A model generated the notes under the pieces. That model did not search any database, was not told the origin of the DNA, and was given only the letters and a program-made list of their open reading frames with translations. From Roseateles toxinivorans (GTDB taxonomy: Bacteria > Pseudomonadota > Gammaproteobacteria > Burkholderiales > Burkholderiaceae_C): a stretch of 64,000 nucleotides of DNA. Location: the NCBI RefSeq assembly GCF_004362525.1, contig NZ_SNXS01000004.1, forward strand, positions 620,001 through 684,000, read 5' to 3'. Below, one piece after another: positions 1-6,476 of this stretch (position 1 is the stretch's first letter; each line of letters opens with the position of its first letter). The position numbers and the translations under genes were made by a program.

Positions 1-512
1 CGGGTGGTGGGGTCCTTGTCGCCGATCAGCACGATCATCTGGTGGTAGGCCTCGACGGCGATGCGTTCGGCCACCAGATTGGCGCGCACCATGGCCTTCA
101 GATCGGTGGAGTCGTCGTAGTCGGCGTGGCTGCGGGCCAGCAGACCCTCGGGCGAGAAGTCCGGCGAGCCGCCGAGCTGCACGATGCGTTCGGCCAGACG
201 GTCGGCATGACCCGATTCGGCGATGGCGTGGACCATGAACTCCTCGGCAATGCGGGGTGCTGACATGCCATGGGCGGTGAAGTGGTGGCGCTTGTAGCGC
301 AGCACGCAGACCAACTCGGTGGCCAGCGCGCCATTGAGCAGCTTGACGATGGGCTGGGCCCACTGCCCTGAGCTCGGGGTCACCGCGCCGTCGCTCAGGT
401 CCGATCGGGCCTGCTTCAGGGCGCCCTCGTCAAGTTCCATCCGCTGATCTTGAGCAGCGTCTGTGGGGAAGGGCACGGCTGACACCGGTGAGTGGCTTTG
501 TTTGTGGCTCAT
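1..512 (-). CDS. Ferritin-like (bacterioferritin/Dps-type) protein, 3' end cut by window edge
   Basis: The gene starts at the ATG at 510-512, preceded by a GAGG ribosome site, and runs off the left edge after about 170 residues. An internal ATG at 440 is in frame, but the upstream one has the better ribosome site. The protein reads as a four-helix ferritin-like fold: a helix with NGALATELVCVLRYKRHHF, then EEFMVHAIAESGHADRLAERI (spacing of Glu and His as in di-iron carboxylate helices), then an acidic stretch and LVAERIAVEAYHQM. Such proteins store iron or protect DNA from Fenton chemistry. The call comes from helix pattern and metal-ligand-like residues; the exact subfamily (bacterioferritin or DPS-like) is open because the C-terminus is missing. 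Confidence 0.8.
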   Translation of the reverse strand, partial: MSHKQSHSPVSAVPFPTDAAQDQRMELDEGALKQARSDLSDGAVTPSSGQWAQPIVKLLNGALATELVCVLRYKRHHFTAHGMSAPRIAEEFMVHAIAESGHADRLAERIVQLGGSPDFSPEGLLARSHADYDDSTDLKAMVRANLVAERIAVEAYHQMIVLIGDKDPTT

Positions 513-578
513 GGGGACCTCGGAATGTTCAGGAAGGCAGGCACGGCTGTCGCCGCACGGAGAAGAAACTGCGCGGCG

Positions 579-755
579 TCACTTTCGGGCGGCGGCAATA
601 CCCAGCAGGGCCAGGGACAGCAGCACGATGACGACGGCCACGCAGATGAAGAACAGCAGCTTGGCCACGCTGGCCGCGCCAGCGGCAATGCCGGTGAAGC
701 CCAGCAGGCCGGCAAACACGGAAACGATGGCAAGAATCAGGGCCCACTTCAGCAT
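579..755 (-). CDS. DUF1328 small membrane protein
   Basis: This 58-residue protein starts MLKWALILAIVSVFAGLLGF and has two hydrophobic helices separated by a short Gly/Ala loop, ending in a basic AARK tail. Length, the MLKWAL start and the two-helix layout match the DUF1328 (YtjA-type) family of inner-membrane proteins, whose role is unknown but which is often found among stress genes. A GGAG ribosome site lies about 10 bases upstream. It is transcribed in the same direction as the ferritin-like gene 67 bases downstream and may be co-transcribed with it. Confidence 0.88.
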   Translation of the reverse strand: MLKWALILAIVSVFAGLLGFTGIAAGAASVAKLLFFICVAVVIVLLSLALLGIAAARK

Positions 756-929
756 GGTGTCGTCGCTCCGGGGTGATGGGCAAGTCCTGACCCTTTTGGT
801 CCGCGGTGCCAGCCCTTGGTGATTGATTCCAGTCTAGACAGGGGCTCCATCGGCAGCCATCGGCGCAACCCGCCTGGGCGTGTAGGACGGCGCCGCATGC
901 CGGGCCTGGCTTGCGGTCGCCCCCCGGGG

Positions 930-944
930 CGGCACACCGATTGC
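930..944 (+). promoter_or_regulatory. Sigma-54 (-24/-12) promoter for the glycine-zipper lipoprotein gene
   Basis: The sequence CGGCACACCGATTGC matches the sigma-54 consensus TGGCAC-N5-TTGC with exactly 10 bases between GG and GC; only the first T differs. The predicted start of transcription is near 956, leaving a 64-base leader before the start codon at 1020. It nearly matches the promoter at 1254-1268 base for base. Confidence 0.72.
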
Positions 945-1019
945 CCGCTAAGGGCAGCTGTGACTTCAATTCCGAAGCCCAAGCCGGGCTGGCGCCTTGC
1001 CGGCCATCAGGAGAAACAC

Positions 1020-1244
1020 ATGAAGTCCCTCAGAACTGTCTCCACCGCCGCTTTGATGCTGCTGCTGGCCTCCGGGCTCGGCGCTTGCTCAAACATGTCT
1101 GCGCGCGAACGCGCCACCGCCACCGGCGCGGCGGTCGGCGGTGTTGCGGGTGCCGTTGTCACCGGCGGCAGCACGGCCGGCGTCGTGGGCGGTGCGGTGG
1201 TGGGTGGAGTGATCGCCAATGAGCTGGACAAGAAGAACAAGTGA
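1020..1244 (+). CDS. Small glycine-zipper lipoprotein (OsmB-like)
   Basis: The start is the ATG at 1020, after AGGAGAAACAC; upstream in-frame codons lack a ribosome site. The 74-residue product has a signal peptide ending in the lipobox LGAC (Cys at about residue 24), so the mature form should be lipidated. The rest is a run of GxxxG-type glycine repeats (GAAVGGVAGAVVTGG, VVGGAVVGGVIAN) and a charged ELDKKNK tail. This resembles osmotically inducible lipoprotein B and other glycine-zipper outer-membrane lipoproteins, which affect cell aggregation or envelope stability. A sigma-54-type promoter lies at 930-944. Family is inferred from composition and length. Confidence 0.75.
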   Translation: MKSLRTVSTAALMLLLASGLGACSNMSARERATATGAAVGGVAGAVVTGGSTAGVVGGAVVGGVIANELDKKNK

Positions 1245-1253
1245 CCTGGGCGC

Positions 1254-1268
1254 GGGCACACCGCTTGC
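1254..1268 (+). promoter_or_regulatory. Sigma-54 (-24/-12) promoter for the PEP-CTERM gene
   Basis: GGGCACACCGCTTGC has the GG-N10-GC spacing and both elements (GGCAC, TTGC) of a sigma-54 promoter. It begins 10 bases after the stop of the lipoprotein gene. The predicted transcription start is about 1280, giving a leader of about 78 bases. Thus each of the two adjacent genes has its own copy of the same promoter type. Confidence 0.72.
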
Positions 1269-1357
1269 CACAACCCAGCGCGGCGCCTTGCCGCAAGCAA
1301 GACCGCGTTCCCACCCGCTCTTGTCCAGAAATGATTGAAGAAAACCCGGAGTTCACT

Positions 1358-1882
1358 ATGAACCTGAAGAAACTAGCCCTGGTCGCTGCCCTGACCATCG
1401 CTTCCACCGCGTCGTTTGCCGAAAACATCAACCTGAATCTGCCGGTGGTGCCGAATGCGGCGATCCCGGGCGCGTTCTCGGGCGGCTTCGGTATCACCCA
1501 CATCGAAGCAGGCGCATTCACCGATGTTCTGACCTTCACCGGCGGCATCGACGGCATGTTCTCGTCGGCACTGATCACCACCGGCTTCTTCACCAACTCC
1601 AACATCGATCTGTCGAGCGTCTGGGTCAACGGCCTGCCCTATGCGCTGTCGCCCACCGGCACCCTCGAATGGGCCTCGATCGGCCCGGTCAGTCTCAATC
1701 AGCCCTTCGTGATCACGATCATGGGCATGGCCGCTCCCGACCTGGCGCCGGGTTCTGCCATCTCGGCCAGCTATGCCGGCACTGTCAACATCACCCCGGT
1801 GCCGGAACCCGAATCGTATGCACTGATGCTGGCCGGACTGGCCGCTCTGGGCTTCATGGTCAAGCGCCGCACCAACAGCTGA
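1358..1882 (+). CDS. PEP-CTERM sorting-domain protein, FxDxF-like
   Basis: The start is the ATG at 1358, 8 bases after GGAG. The 174-residue product has an N-terminal signal peptide (MNLKKLALVAALTIASTASFA, cut after about residue 21), a beta-rich middle with a GAFTDVLTF segment (residues 52-60) like the motif of the FxDxF PEP-CTERM family, and a C-terminal sorting signal: VPEPES at 148-153, a hydrophobic helix, then VKRR. Exosortase is expected to cut at the PEP motif and release the protein to the cell surface or matrix. No exosortase gene lies in this window. A terminator follows directly, and a sigma-54-type promoter precedes it, in line with the known link between PEP-CTERM genes and RpoN in floc-forming betaproteobacteria. 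Confidence 0.88.
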   Translation: MNLKKLALVAALTIASTASFAENINLNLPVVPNAAIPGAFSGGFGITHIEAGAFTDVLTFTGGIDGMFSSALITTGFFTNSNIDLSSVWVNGLPYALSPTGTLEWASIGPVSLNQPFVITIMGMAAPDLAPGSAISASYAGTVNITPVPEPESYALMLAGLAALGFMVKRRTNS

Positions 1883-1925
1883 ATCGTCCCCTCCCTGCGC
1901 TGAGTCGAGCCTCAGCCGGGATTTG

Positions 1926-1957
1926 CGCCGCAGGTCTTCACGACTGCGGCGTTTTTT
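1926..1957 (+). terminator. Intrinsic terminator after the PEP-CTERM gene
   Basis: A perfect 8-base-pair stem (CGCCGCAG 1926-1933 with CTGCGGCG 1944-1951) closes a 10-base loop and is followed by six T. It overlaps the last codons of the convergent response-regulator gene, whose stop codon is at 1938-1940. Confidence 0.85.
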
Positions 1958-3326
1958 CGTCGGGCGCGGCGGTGCTGCCGTAGTCCTTGAGCCGGTTGTA
2001 CAGGGTCTTCAGGCTGATGCCCAGGGCAGCGGCCGTGCGCTCGCGCTGATGCTCGAAATGGGCCAGGGTGGCCAGTATCAGCAGGCGCTCAGCCTCGGCC
2101 AGCGAACTGCCCAGCGGTATCACCAATGACGCGGCCTGCGGTTTCTCCAATCGGGATGTAGACGAGGCCTGGCCGGTCTGCGGCAGCCATTCGTCGCTGA
2201 TGGTCGGGCCGTCGGCCATCACATAGGCACGCTGCACCACATTGCGCAGCTCGCGCACATTGCCGGGCCAGCGGTAGCCGCTCAGCAGCGCCAGCGCCGC
2301 CGGAGAAAAGGCCTTCAGCGAACCCTCGCGCTGGCAGACCTCGGCCAGAAAGTGCTCGGCCAGCAGAGGCACATCCTCGCTGCGCTCGCGCAGCGGTGGC
2401 AGTTCGATCGGGAACACATTCAAGCGGTAGAGCAGATCCTCGCGCAAACGGCCCGAGGCCACGGCCTGGTCGGGCGAGCGGTTGGTGGCGGCTATCACCC
2501 GCACATCGGTGGCCTGGGGCTGGGTCGAGCCCACCCGCATGAAGGTGCCGGTGCCCAGCACGCGCAGCAGCTTGACCTGCAGCTCCATCGGCATCTCGGT
2601 GATCTCGTCGAGGAACAGGGTGCCGCCATGGGCGCGCTCGAAAAAGCCCTGATGCTGGCGATCGGCGCCGGTAAAGCTGCCCTTCTCGTGACCGAAGATC
2701 TCGCTCTCGATCAGATTGGGCGAGATCGCGCCGCAATTGACCGCCAGGAAGGGCTGCTTGCGGCGCCGGCTGAGGTCGTGCACGGCCTGCGCCACCACCT
2801 CCTTGCCGGTACCGCTTTCGCCGGTGATGAACACCGTCACCGCCGTGCCGGCCACCCGAGAAATCTGCTCGTAGATGCGCTTCATGGCCGGTGCGCGGCC
2901 CCATAGCGGGCCGAAGTGGCCGCTTTGCTGCCACTTCGTGTTCAGCGAGGCCAGCTCGGCCTGCAGGGTCGAGGGCTGCATCACCCGCGACAGAATGCCC
3001 TGCAGCTGCTTCAGATTGACCGGCTTGATCAGGTAGTCGGCCGCACCCATGCGCAGCGCCTGGATCGAGGTGTCGAGGCTGGCGTGGCCGGTGATCAACA
3101 CGATCTCGGACTGCGCGGTCAGCTGAGGGTCGGCGAACAGGTCCATGCCGCTGCCGTCCGGCAGCTGCAGGTCCAGCAGCACAATGTCGGGGGTCTGCAG
3201 CGCCATCTGGCGGCGCGCATCGCGCAGGCTGTGCGCGGTGGCGACGCTGAAATTCTGTGTGGCGATCAAGGCGGCCATCAGCTCGGCCGAGTCGGCGTCG
3301 TCTTCGACGATCAGTGCGTGGCCCAT
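1938..3326 (-). CDS. NtrC-family sigma-54-dependent response regulator
   Basis: The start is the ATG at 3324-3326, after GGAG; longer in-frame readings upstream lack a ribosome site and receiver-like sequence. The 462-residue protein has a receiver domain (acidic pair E8-D9-D10, phospho-acceptor D52 in LLDLQLPDGSG, K101 in the YLIKP motif), an AAA+ domain (Walker A GESGTGKE at 169-176, Walker B LFLDE at 237-241), and a Fis-type helix-turn-helix near the C-terminus. The loop that contacts sigma-54 reads GSFTGA (216-221) instead of the usual GAFTGA, a known working variant. It should activate sigma-54 promoters when phosphorylated. No partner kinase is adjacent. It lies between two sets of sigma-54-promoter genes and 3 kb from rpoN, so it is the obvious candidate activator, which is inference. 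Confidence 0.93.
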   Translation of the reverse strand: MGHALIVEDDADSAELMAALIATQNFSVATAHSLRDARRQMALQTPDIVLLDLQLPDGSGMDLFADPQLTAQSEIVLITGHASLDTSIQALRMGAADYLIKPVNLKQLQGILSRVMQPSTLQAELASLNTKWQQSGHFGPLWGRAPAMKRIYEQISRVAGTAVTVFITGESGTGKEVVAQAVHDLSRRRKQPFLAVNCGAISPNLIESEIFGHEKGSFTGADRQHQGFFERAHGGTLFLDEITEMPMELQVKLLRVLGTGTFMRVGSTQPQATDVRVIAATNRSPDQAVASGRLREDLLYRLNVFPIELPPLRERSEDVPLLAEHFLAEVCQREGSLKAFSPAALALLSGYRWPGNVRELRNVVQRAYVMADGPTISDEWLPQTGQASSTSRLEKPQAASLVIPLGSSLAEAERLLILATLAHFEHQRERTAAALGISLKTLYNRLKDYGSTAAPDEKTPQS

Positions 3327-3530
3327 ATCGAGTTCTCCGTGGACAGCGGGCTTGCCGCGCCGACAGGCGCGGTCAAGGGTGCAGAACTCTGCGGCGGTGT
3401 CGTCGCACTGAGGCTTCGGTCGTGCGCATCGGTAATGTTTACGCAGCATACCTGAGTGCCTTGCCGGTGCCGGCAAAGGGCCCATCGGGCAGGTAAGCGC
3501 CTGTTGCCGAATCGGCGTGCCCGCTGCGGC

Positions 3531-3545
3531 GGGCATGCCGATTGC
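3531..3545 (+). promoter_or_regulatory. Sigma-54 (-24/-12) promoter for the DUF883 operon
   Basis: GGGCATGCCGATTGC has GG-N10-GC spacing with a perfect TTGC -12 element and one change (C to T) in the -24 element. The predicted transcription start is near 3557, 43 bases before the start codon at 3600. The spacer resembles those at 930 and 18,785. A GGTAAGCG octamer at 3492-3499, also seen twice upstream of rpoN, lies about 40 bases upstream. Confidence 0.68.
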
Positions 3546-3599
3546 CAACTACGGTGTTCCGGGGCCATACGGCCTTGTCAACCCACTCAGGAGCGCCAC

Positions 3600-3953
3600 A
3601 TGGCCATCGTCAATGCCAACACCTCATCCAACAACGCCACCGGCACCGCCGATGCCGCTGCCGGCCTGGACCGCCTGCTCGACGGCGCGCATACCGACGA
3701 GTTGATCAACCGCGTCGCCAAGGGCGCCCACGAGGCCGTGGACCGCCTTGCCGCCACCGCCGGCCCGGCGGTGGACCGCATCCGCCGCGGCGTCGATCAG
3801 GCCTCGGACTCGGTGCATGCCGGTGCCGATCGACTCAGCGAGACCCAGCAAGAGTGGACGGAAAGCCTGCGCTGCACCGTGCGCGAACATCCGCTGGCGG
3901 CCCTGGCCACCGCGGTGGCCCTGGGGGTGCTCGTGAGCCGTCTGGCGCGCTGA
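3600..3953 (+). CDS. DUF883 (ElaB/YqjD-type) membrane-anchored protein
   Basis: The ATG at 3600 follows AGGAGCGCCAC. The 117-residue product is a long amphipathic helix rich in Ala and charged residues (about 25-90), followed by REHPLAALATAVALGVLVSRLAR, the C-terminal membrane anchor typical of DUF883 proteins. In E. coli, YqjD and ElaB of this family bind ribosomes at the inner membrane in stationary phase; transfer of that role here is inference. It heads a run of four genes with tight spacing (4 bases, then overlaps of 14 and 4), in the same order as E. coli yqjD-yqjE-yqjK. A sigma-54-type promoter precedes it. Confidence 0.85.
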   Translation: MAIVNANTSSNNATGTADAAAGLDRLLDGAHTDELINRVAKGAHEAVDRLAATAGPAVDRIRRGVDQASDSVHAGADRLSETQQEWTESLRCTVREHPLAALATAVALGVLVSRLAR

Positions 3954-3957
3954 GCCG

Positions 3958-4377
3958 ATGTCGGCGCCCAACACCACCGCTGCGCCGCCAGCGGCCGAGC
4001 CCACGCTGCCTCAGCTGTTGAGCGGTGTGCTCCAGCAGCTGCCCGGCCTGGTCAGCGACCGGGTCCATCTGCTGGCGCTTGAGTTGCGGCGGGCCGGTAT
4101 CGCGCTGAGCCGCCTGCTGATGCTGGGCGCGGCCGCGCTGGTGCTGGCGGCCACCGCCTGGCTGGCGCTGTGGGTCGGGCTCACGGCTGCGATGCTGGCC
4201 GCCGGGCTGGGCTGGGGCTGGGCCCTGCTGGTCGTGCTCGGGCTCAACAGTCTCGCCGCGGCGCTGGCCTTCGGCAAGGCCTGCGCCTGGGCCAGGCAAC
4301 TGGGCGTGCCCGCCACGTTGCGCCACCTCACCGCCGCGCCTTCAACCGCAACAGGTACTTCTCATGAGCCGCACTGA
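3958..4377 (+). CDS. Phage-holin-superfamily (YqjE-like, DUF1469) inner-membrane protein
   Basis: This 139-residue protein has an N-terminal soluble part (SGVLQQLPGLVSDRVHLLALELRRAG, residues 21-46) and two long hydrophobic helices (about 50-75 and 82-105) separated by a glycine turn. This is the layout of the YqjE/holin-superfamily III group, which here is not phage-related but part of the conserved yqjD-yqjE-yqjK gene set. It begins 4 bases after its upstream neighbour, and its end overlaps the next gene by 14 bases, implying translational coupling. Its function is unknown; a role in membrane stress is a family-level guess. Confidence 0.8.
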   Translation: MSAPNTTAAPPAAEPTLPQLLSGVLQQLPGLVSDRVHLLALELRRAGIALSRLLMLGAAALVLAATAWLALWVGLTAAMLAAGLGWGWALLVVLGLNSLAAALAFGKACAWARQLGVPATLRHLTAAPSTATGTSHEPH

Positions 4378-4783
4378 ATCACCGGCCAGTGGCCTGCAGG
4401 CGCTGGACGCACAGATCCGGCTGGCCGAGGCCCGGCTGATCGCGCGCGAGCTGCAGCTGCGCAAGCAAGGCCGGGTGCTGGTGACACGCGTCAACGACAG
4501 CCTGCTGCGCCGACTGGGCCAGGGTGCGCTGACCGTTGCCGGTGCATGGCTGCTGGGCCGCGTCTTCAGGCCTCGTGCTGCGGCGCCCCCGGTGTCCACG
4601 GCCGCCGTGCCCGGCGCCCTCGGGCTCGGGGCGCTGCTGCTGCAGACCCTGTGGCCCCTCGTGCCGAAGCTGCTGCGCACCCATATCAGTCCGGCGCTGG
4701 CGCTGAGCCTGCTGGGCCGGCTGTCCAGCCTCTGGACGCGTCGGCGCCGAGCGTCCAACCACCCAACCCAGGATCCCATATGA
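4364..4783 (+). CDS. YqjK-like hypothetical protein
   Basis: The 139-residue protein starts inside the preceding gene. Its first half is a charged helix (ALDAQIRLAEARLIARELQL) and its second half holds one or two hydrophobic stretches (about 60-90 and 105-118), ending in a basic RRRR tail. Position after a YqjE-like gene suggests the YqjK-like slot of the yqjDEK cluster, but sequence similarity cannot be judged by eye. The stop codon overlaps the next start codon as ATGA. Confidence 0.6.
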   Translation: MSRTESPASGLQALDAQIRLAEARLIARELQLRKQGRVLVTRVNDSLLRRLGQGALTVAGAWLLGRVFRPRAAAPPVSTAAVPGALGLGALLLQTLWPLVPKLLRTHISPALALSLLGRLSSLWTRRRRASNHPTQDPI

Positions 4784-4962
4784 AACCCGAAAAGCTTGTT
4801 TTTGTCGTCGCACTGTCAGCGCTGGTCACCAGCAGCCTGATGGCCTGCCGCCGCGTCCACCGCCATCGCCTGCAAGCCGTCGTGCCAAGGCCGAAGTCCG
4901 AGGCCATGCAGACCTGGGAGGGCGAGGGCGGCAATCTGAGGCCGGCGCCGCAGCAGCCGTGA
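4780..4962 (+). CDS. Small predicted lipoprotein, function unknown
   Basis: A 60-residue product whose ATG overlaps the preceding stop codon (ATGA at 4780-4783). A hydrophobic N-terminal segment ends in SLMAC, a plausible lipobox with Cys at residue 23, followed by a basic RRVHRHR stretch and a Gly/Pro-rich tail. It ends exactly at 4962, abutting the stop codon of the convergent antiporter gene (TGATCA). Short length means the call rests on the coupling to the operon and the signal-like start. Confidence 0.55.
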   Translation: MKPEKLVFVVALSALVTSSLMACRRVHRHRLQAVVPRPKSEAMQTWEGEGGNLRPAPQQP

Positions 4963-6237
4963 TCACCCCGGCGGGGTCTTCCCCGCCCTCCGGCTCCGAT
5001 GCTTCTGATAGTGCCCCATCAGCGGCGTCGCCGACACACCGTGCAGCACGATGGAGCCGGCGATGCTGAGCAGGCAGACCGAGGTCAGCACGCTGGCCTG
5101 CTGGCCCTTCAGGCCATGCTCCAGCGCAAATGCCAGGTAGAACAGCGAGCCGACGCCGCGTATGCCGAACCAGGCCAGCAGGCGGCGCTGGGTGGCGGGC
5201 AGGCCGCTGCCCAGCAGCGAGGCATAGACGCTGACCGGCCGAACGATGAAGATCAGCAGCAGGGCGAAGCCGACCTGCGGCCAGCTCCAGTCCACCCAGG
5301 GCATGGCCACGCCCAGGCACAGCACCATGCTGACCTCGACCAGGCGCTCGCAGCGCTGCCCGAAGGCCAGCAGGCGGCGTGACAGATGGGTGCTGTCGGC
5401 CTTGGCCTCAGCCATGGCGGCGGCGGCCCGGGTACCCTCGTGGAACAGCGCGACGCCGGCCACGAACACGACCAGAAAGGCCGAGGTGGCCGTGGCGCGG
5501 GCCAGCCCATAGCTGAGGGCGATGGCGCCCAGATACAGCAGCTCGTCCCAGCCCAGCTCGTGCTGGCGGCGCAGGCGCATGCGTATCGCCCAGCCCAGGC
5601 CATGGCCGCAGGCCCAGCCCAGCAGCGCGCCGCCGACGATGGGCCATAAGAGGTCGGCCCACACCCACTTCAGCCAGGGCAGGTCACCGGTGCCGAGGCT
5701 GTGCAGACCCAGCAGGCCGAGGGCCAGCATCACCGCCGGCAGCGCCGTGCCATCGTTGAGCCCGCCCTCGGCGGTGAGCGACAGGCGCACCGCGTCGCGG
5801 TCATTTTCGGAGCGTATCTGCACCTCCGAGGCCAGCACCGGGTCGGTAGGCGCGAGCACGGCGCCCAGCAGCAGGGCCAGCGGCCAGCCCATGCCCAGCA
5901 GCCAATGGGCGGCGGCGGCCGACAGCGCAATCGTGATCACCATGCCCACCGTGGCCAGCAGGGCGGCCACGCGCCAGGCCCGCCAGAGCGGCGGCACGCG
6001 CAGGCGCAGGCCGACGGCAAACAGCGAGATCAGCACCGCCACCTCGGTGACCACCACCATCACCGGCGCGTAGCCCTGAGCCGTGGCCTCGTGCCAGGGC
6101 TTGACCAGGGCACCGACACCCCAGCCGACCATCAGATAGACGACCGCCGGTGACAGCGGCAGGCGCCGCATCGGGTGCTCGGCCAGGCCCATGGCGATCA
6201 GTACGACGCCCAGCAGCAGCAGCGAGGCGGTCAGCAT
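4963..6237 (-). CDS. CPA1-family (NhaP-type) sodium/proton antiporter
   Basis: The 424-residue protein has about 12 hydrophobic helices. Typical CPA1 marks are LAPTDPVLASEV (near residue 134, the ion-binding TDP motif) and EGGLNDGTALP (near 160, the family's FND-like motif). It should exchange cytoplasmic Na+ or K+ for protons across the inner membrane and so help in pH and salt balance. There is no cytoplasmic RCK/TrkA-C domain at the C-terminus, which ends in a short basic tail. It is divergent from rpoN, with 239 bases between the start codons, and convergent with the small lipoprotein gene. Confidence 0.88.
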   Translation of the reverse strand: MLTASLLLLGVVLIAMGLAEHPMRRLPLSPAVVYLMVGWGVGALVKPWHEATAQGYAPVMVVVTEVAVLISLFAVGLRLRVPPLWRAWRVAALLATVGMVITIALSAAAAHWLLGMGWPLALLLGAVLAPTDPVLASEVQIRSENDRDAVRLSLTAEGGLNDGTALPAVMLALGLLGLHSLGTGDLPWLKWVWADLLWPIVGGALLGWACGHGLGWAIRMRLRRQHELGWDELLYLGAIALSYGLARATATSAFLVVFVAGVALFHEGTRAAAAMAEAKADSTHLSRRLLAFGQRCERLVEVSMVLCLGVAMPWVDWSWPQVGFALLLIFIVRPVSVYASLLGSGLPATQRRLLAWFGIRGVGSLFYLAFALEHGLKGQQASVLTSVCLLSIAGSIVLHGVSATPLMGHYQKHRSRRAGKTPPG

Positions 6238-6302
6238 TGCGGGGCGGTCAGGGAGTTTGAGTGCATGGGCTTGTGGCGTGGGTTGATTGGAGCCAGGGTA
6301 CT

Positions 6303-6387
6303 CCGCTTACCTCGGGATACGTTTGCAGCCGGCGGAGTGTCTGTCTGCAAACCTTGCCGCAAGCCGCGACGGCATATCGGTAAGCGG
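6303..6387. promoter_or_regulatory. Candidate upstream activator sites of the rpoN promoter
   Basis: Two perfect inverted-repeat pairs lie upstream of the rpoN -24/-12 element. CCGCTTACC (6303-6311) and GGTAAGCGG (6379-6387) are 9-base arms; GTTTGCAG (6321-6328) and CTGCAAAC (6345-6352) are 8-base arms. They fall about 65-150 bases before the predicted transcription start, where enhancer-binding activators of sigma-54 usually bind. An octamer of the first type also occurs at 3492-3499. The binding protein is not known. Confidence 0.4.
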
Positions 6388-6423
6388 CAGCCACCCACGG
6401 TGCGGCCACCCTGGGTGGCAATC

Positions 6424-6438
6424 GGGCACGGCACTTGC
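6424..6438 (+). promoter_or_regulatory. Sigma-54 (-24/-12) promoter of rpoN (autoregulation)
   Basis: GGGCACGGCACTTGC contains the full GGCAC and TTGC elements at 10-base GG-to-GC spacing. The predicted transcription start is near 6450, just before the ribosome site GGAGGA at 6461-6466. If functional, this rpoN gene is transcribed by its own product. Confidence 0.72.
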
Positions 6439-6476
6439 GTCATTCGGCTGACACGACACCGGAGGACTTTCCCAAG

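Noticed and set aside
778-792. Minus-strand sigma-54-like match upstream of the DUF1328 gene
   Set aside because: Spacing is right and TTGC is present, but the -24 element is poor (GGGTC) and the predicted transcription start would fall inside the ribosome site.
3452-3467. GGCAC...ATGC on the minus strand upstream of the response-regulator gene
   Set aside because: GG to GC spacing is 11, and sigma-54 needs 10.
3327-3548. Longer N-terminus for the response regulator
   Set aside because: The added 74 residues are low-similarity and precede a well-placed ribosome site and the true receiver-domain start.
3958-4377. Holin-family gene as a sign of prophage
   Set aside because: The gene order is the chromosomal yqjD-yqjE-yqjK cluster; no phage structural, lysis or integrase genes are present.
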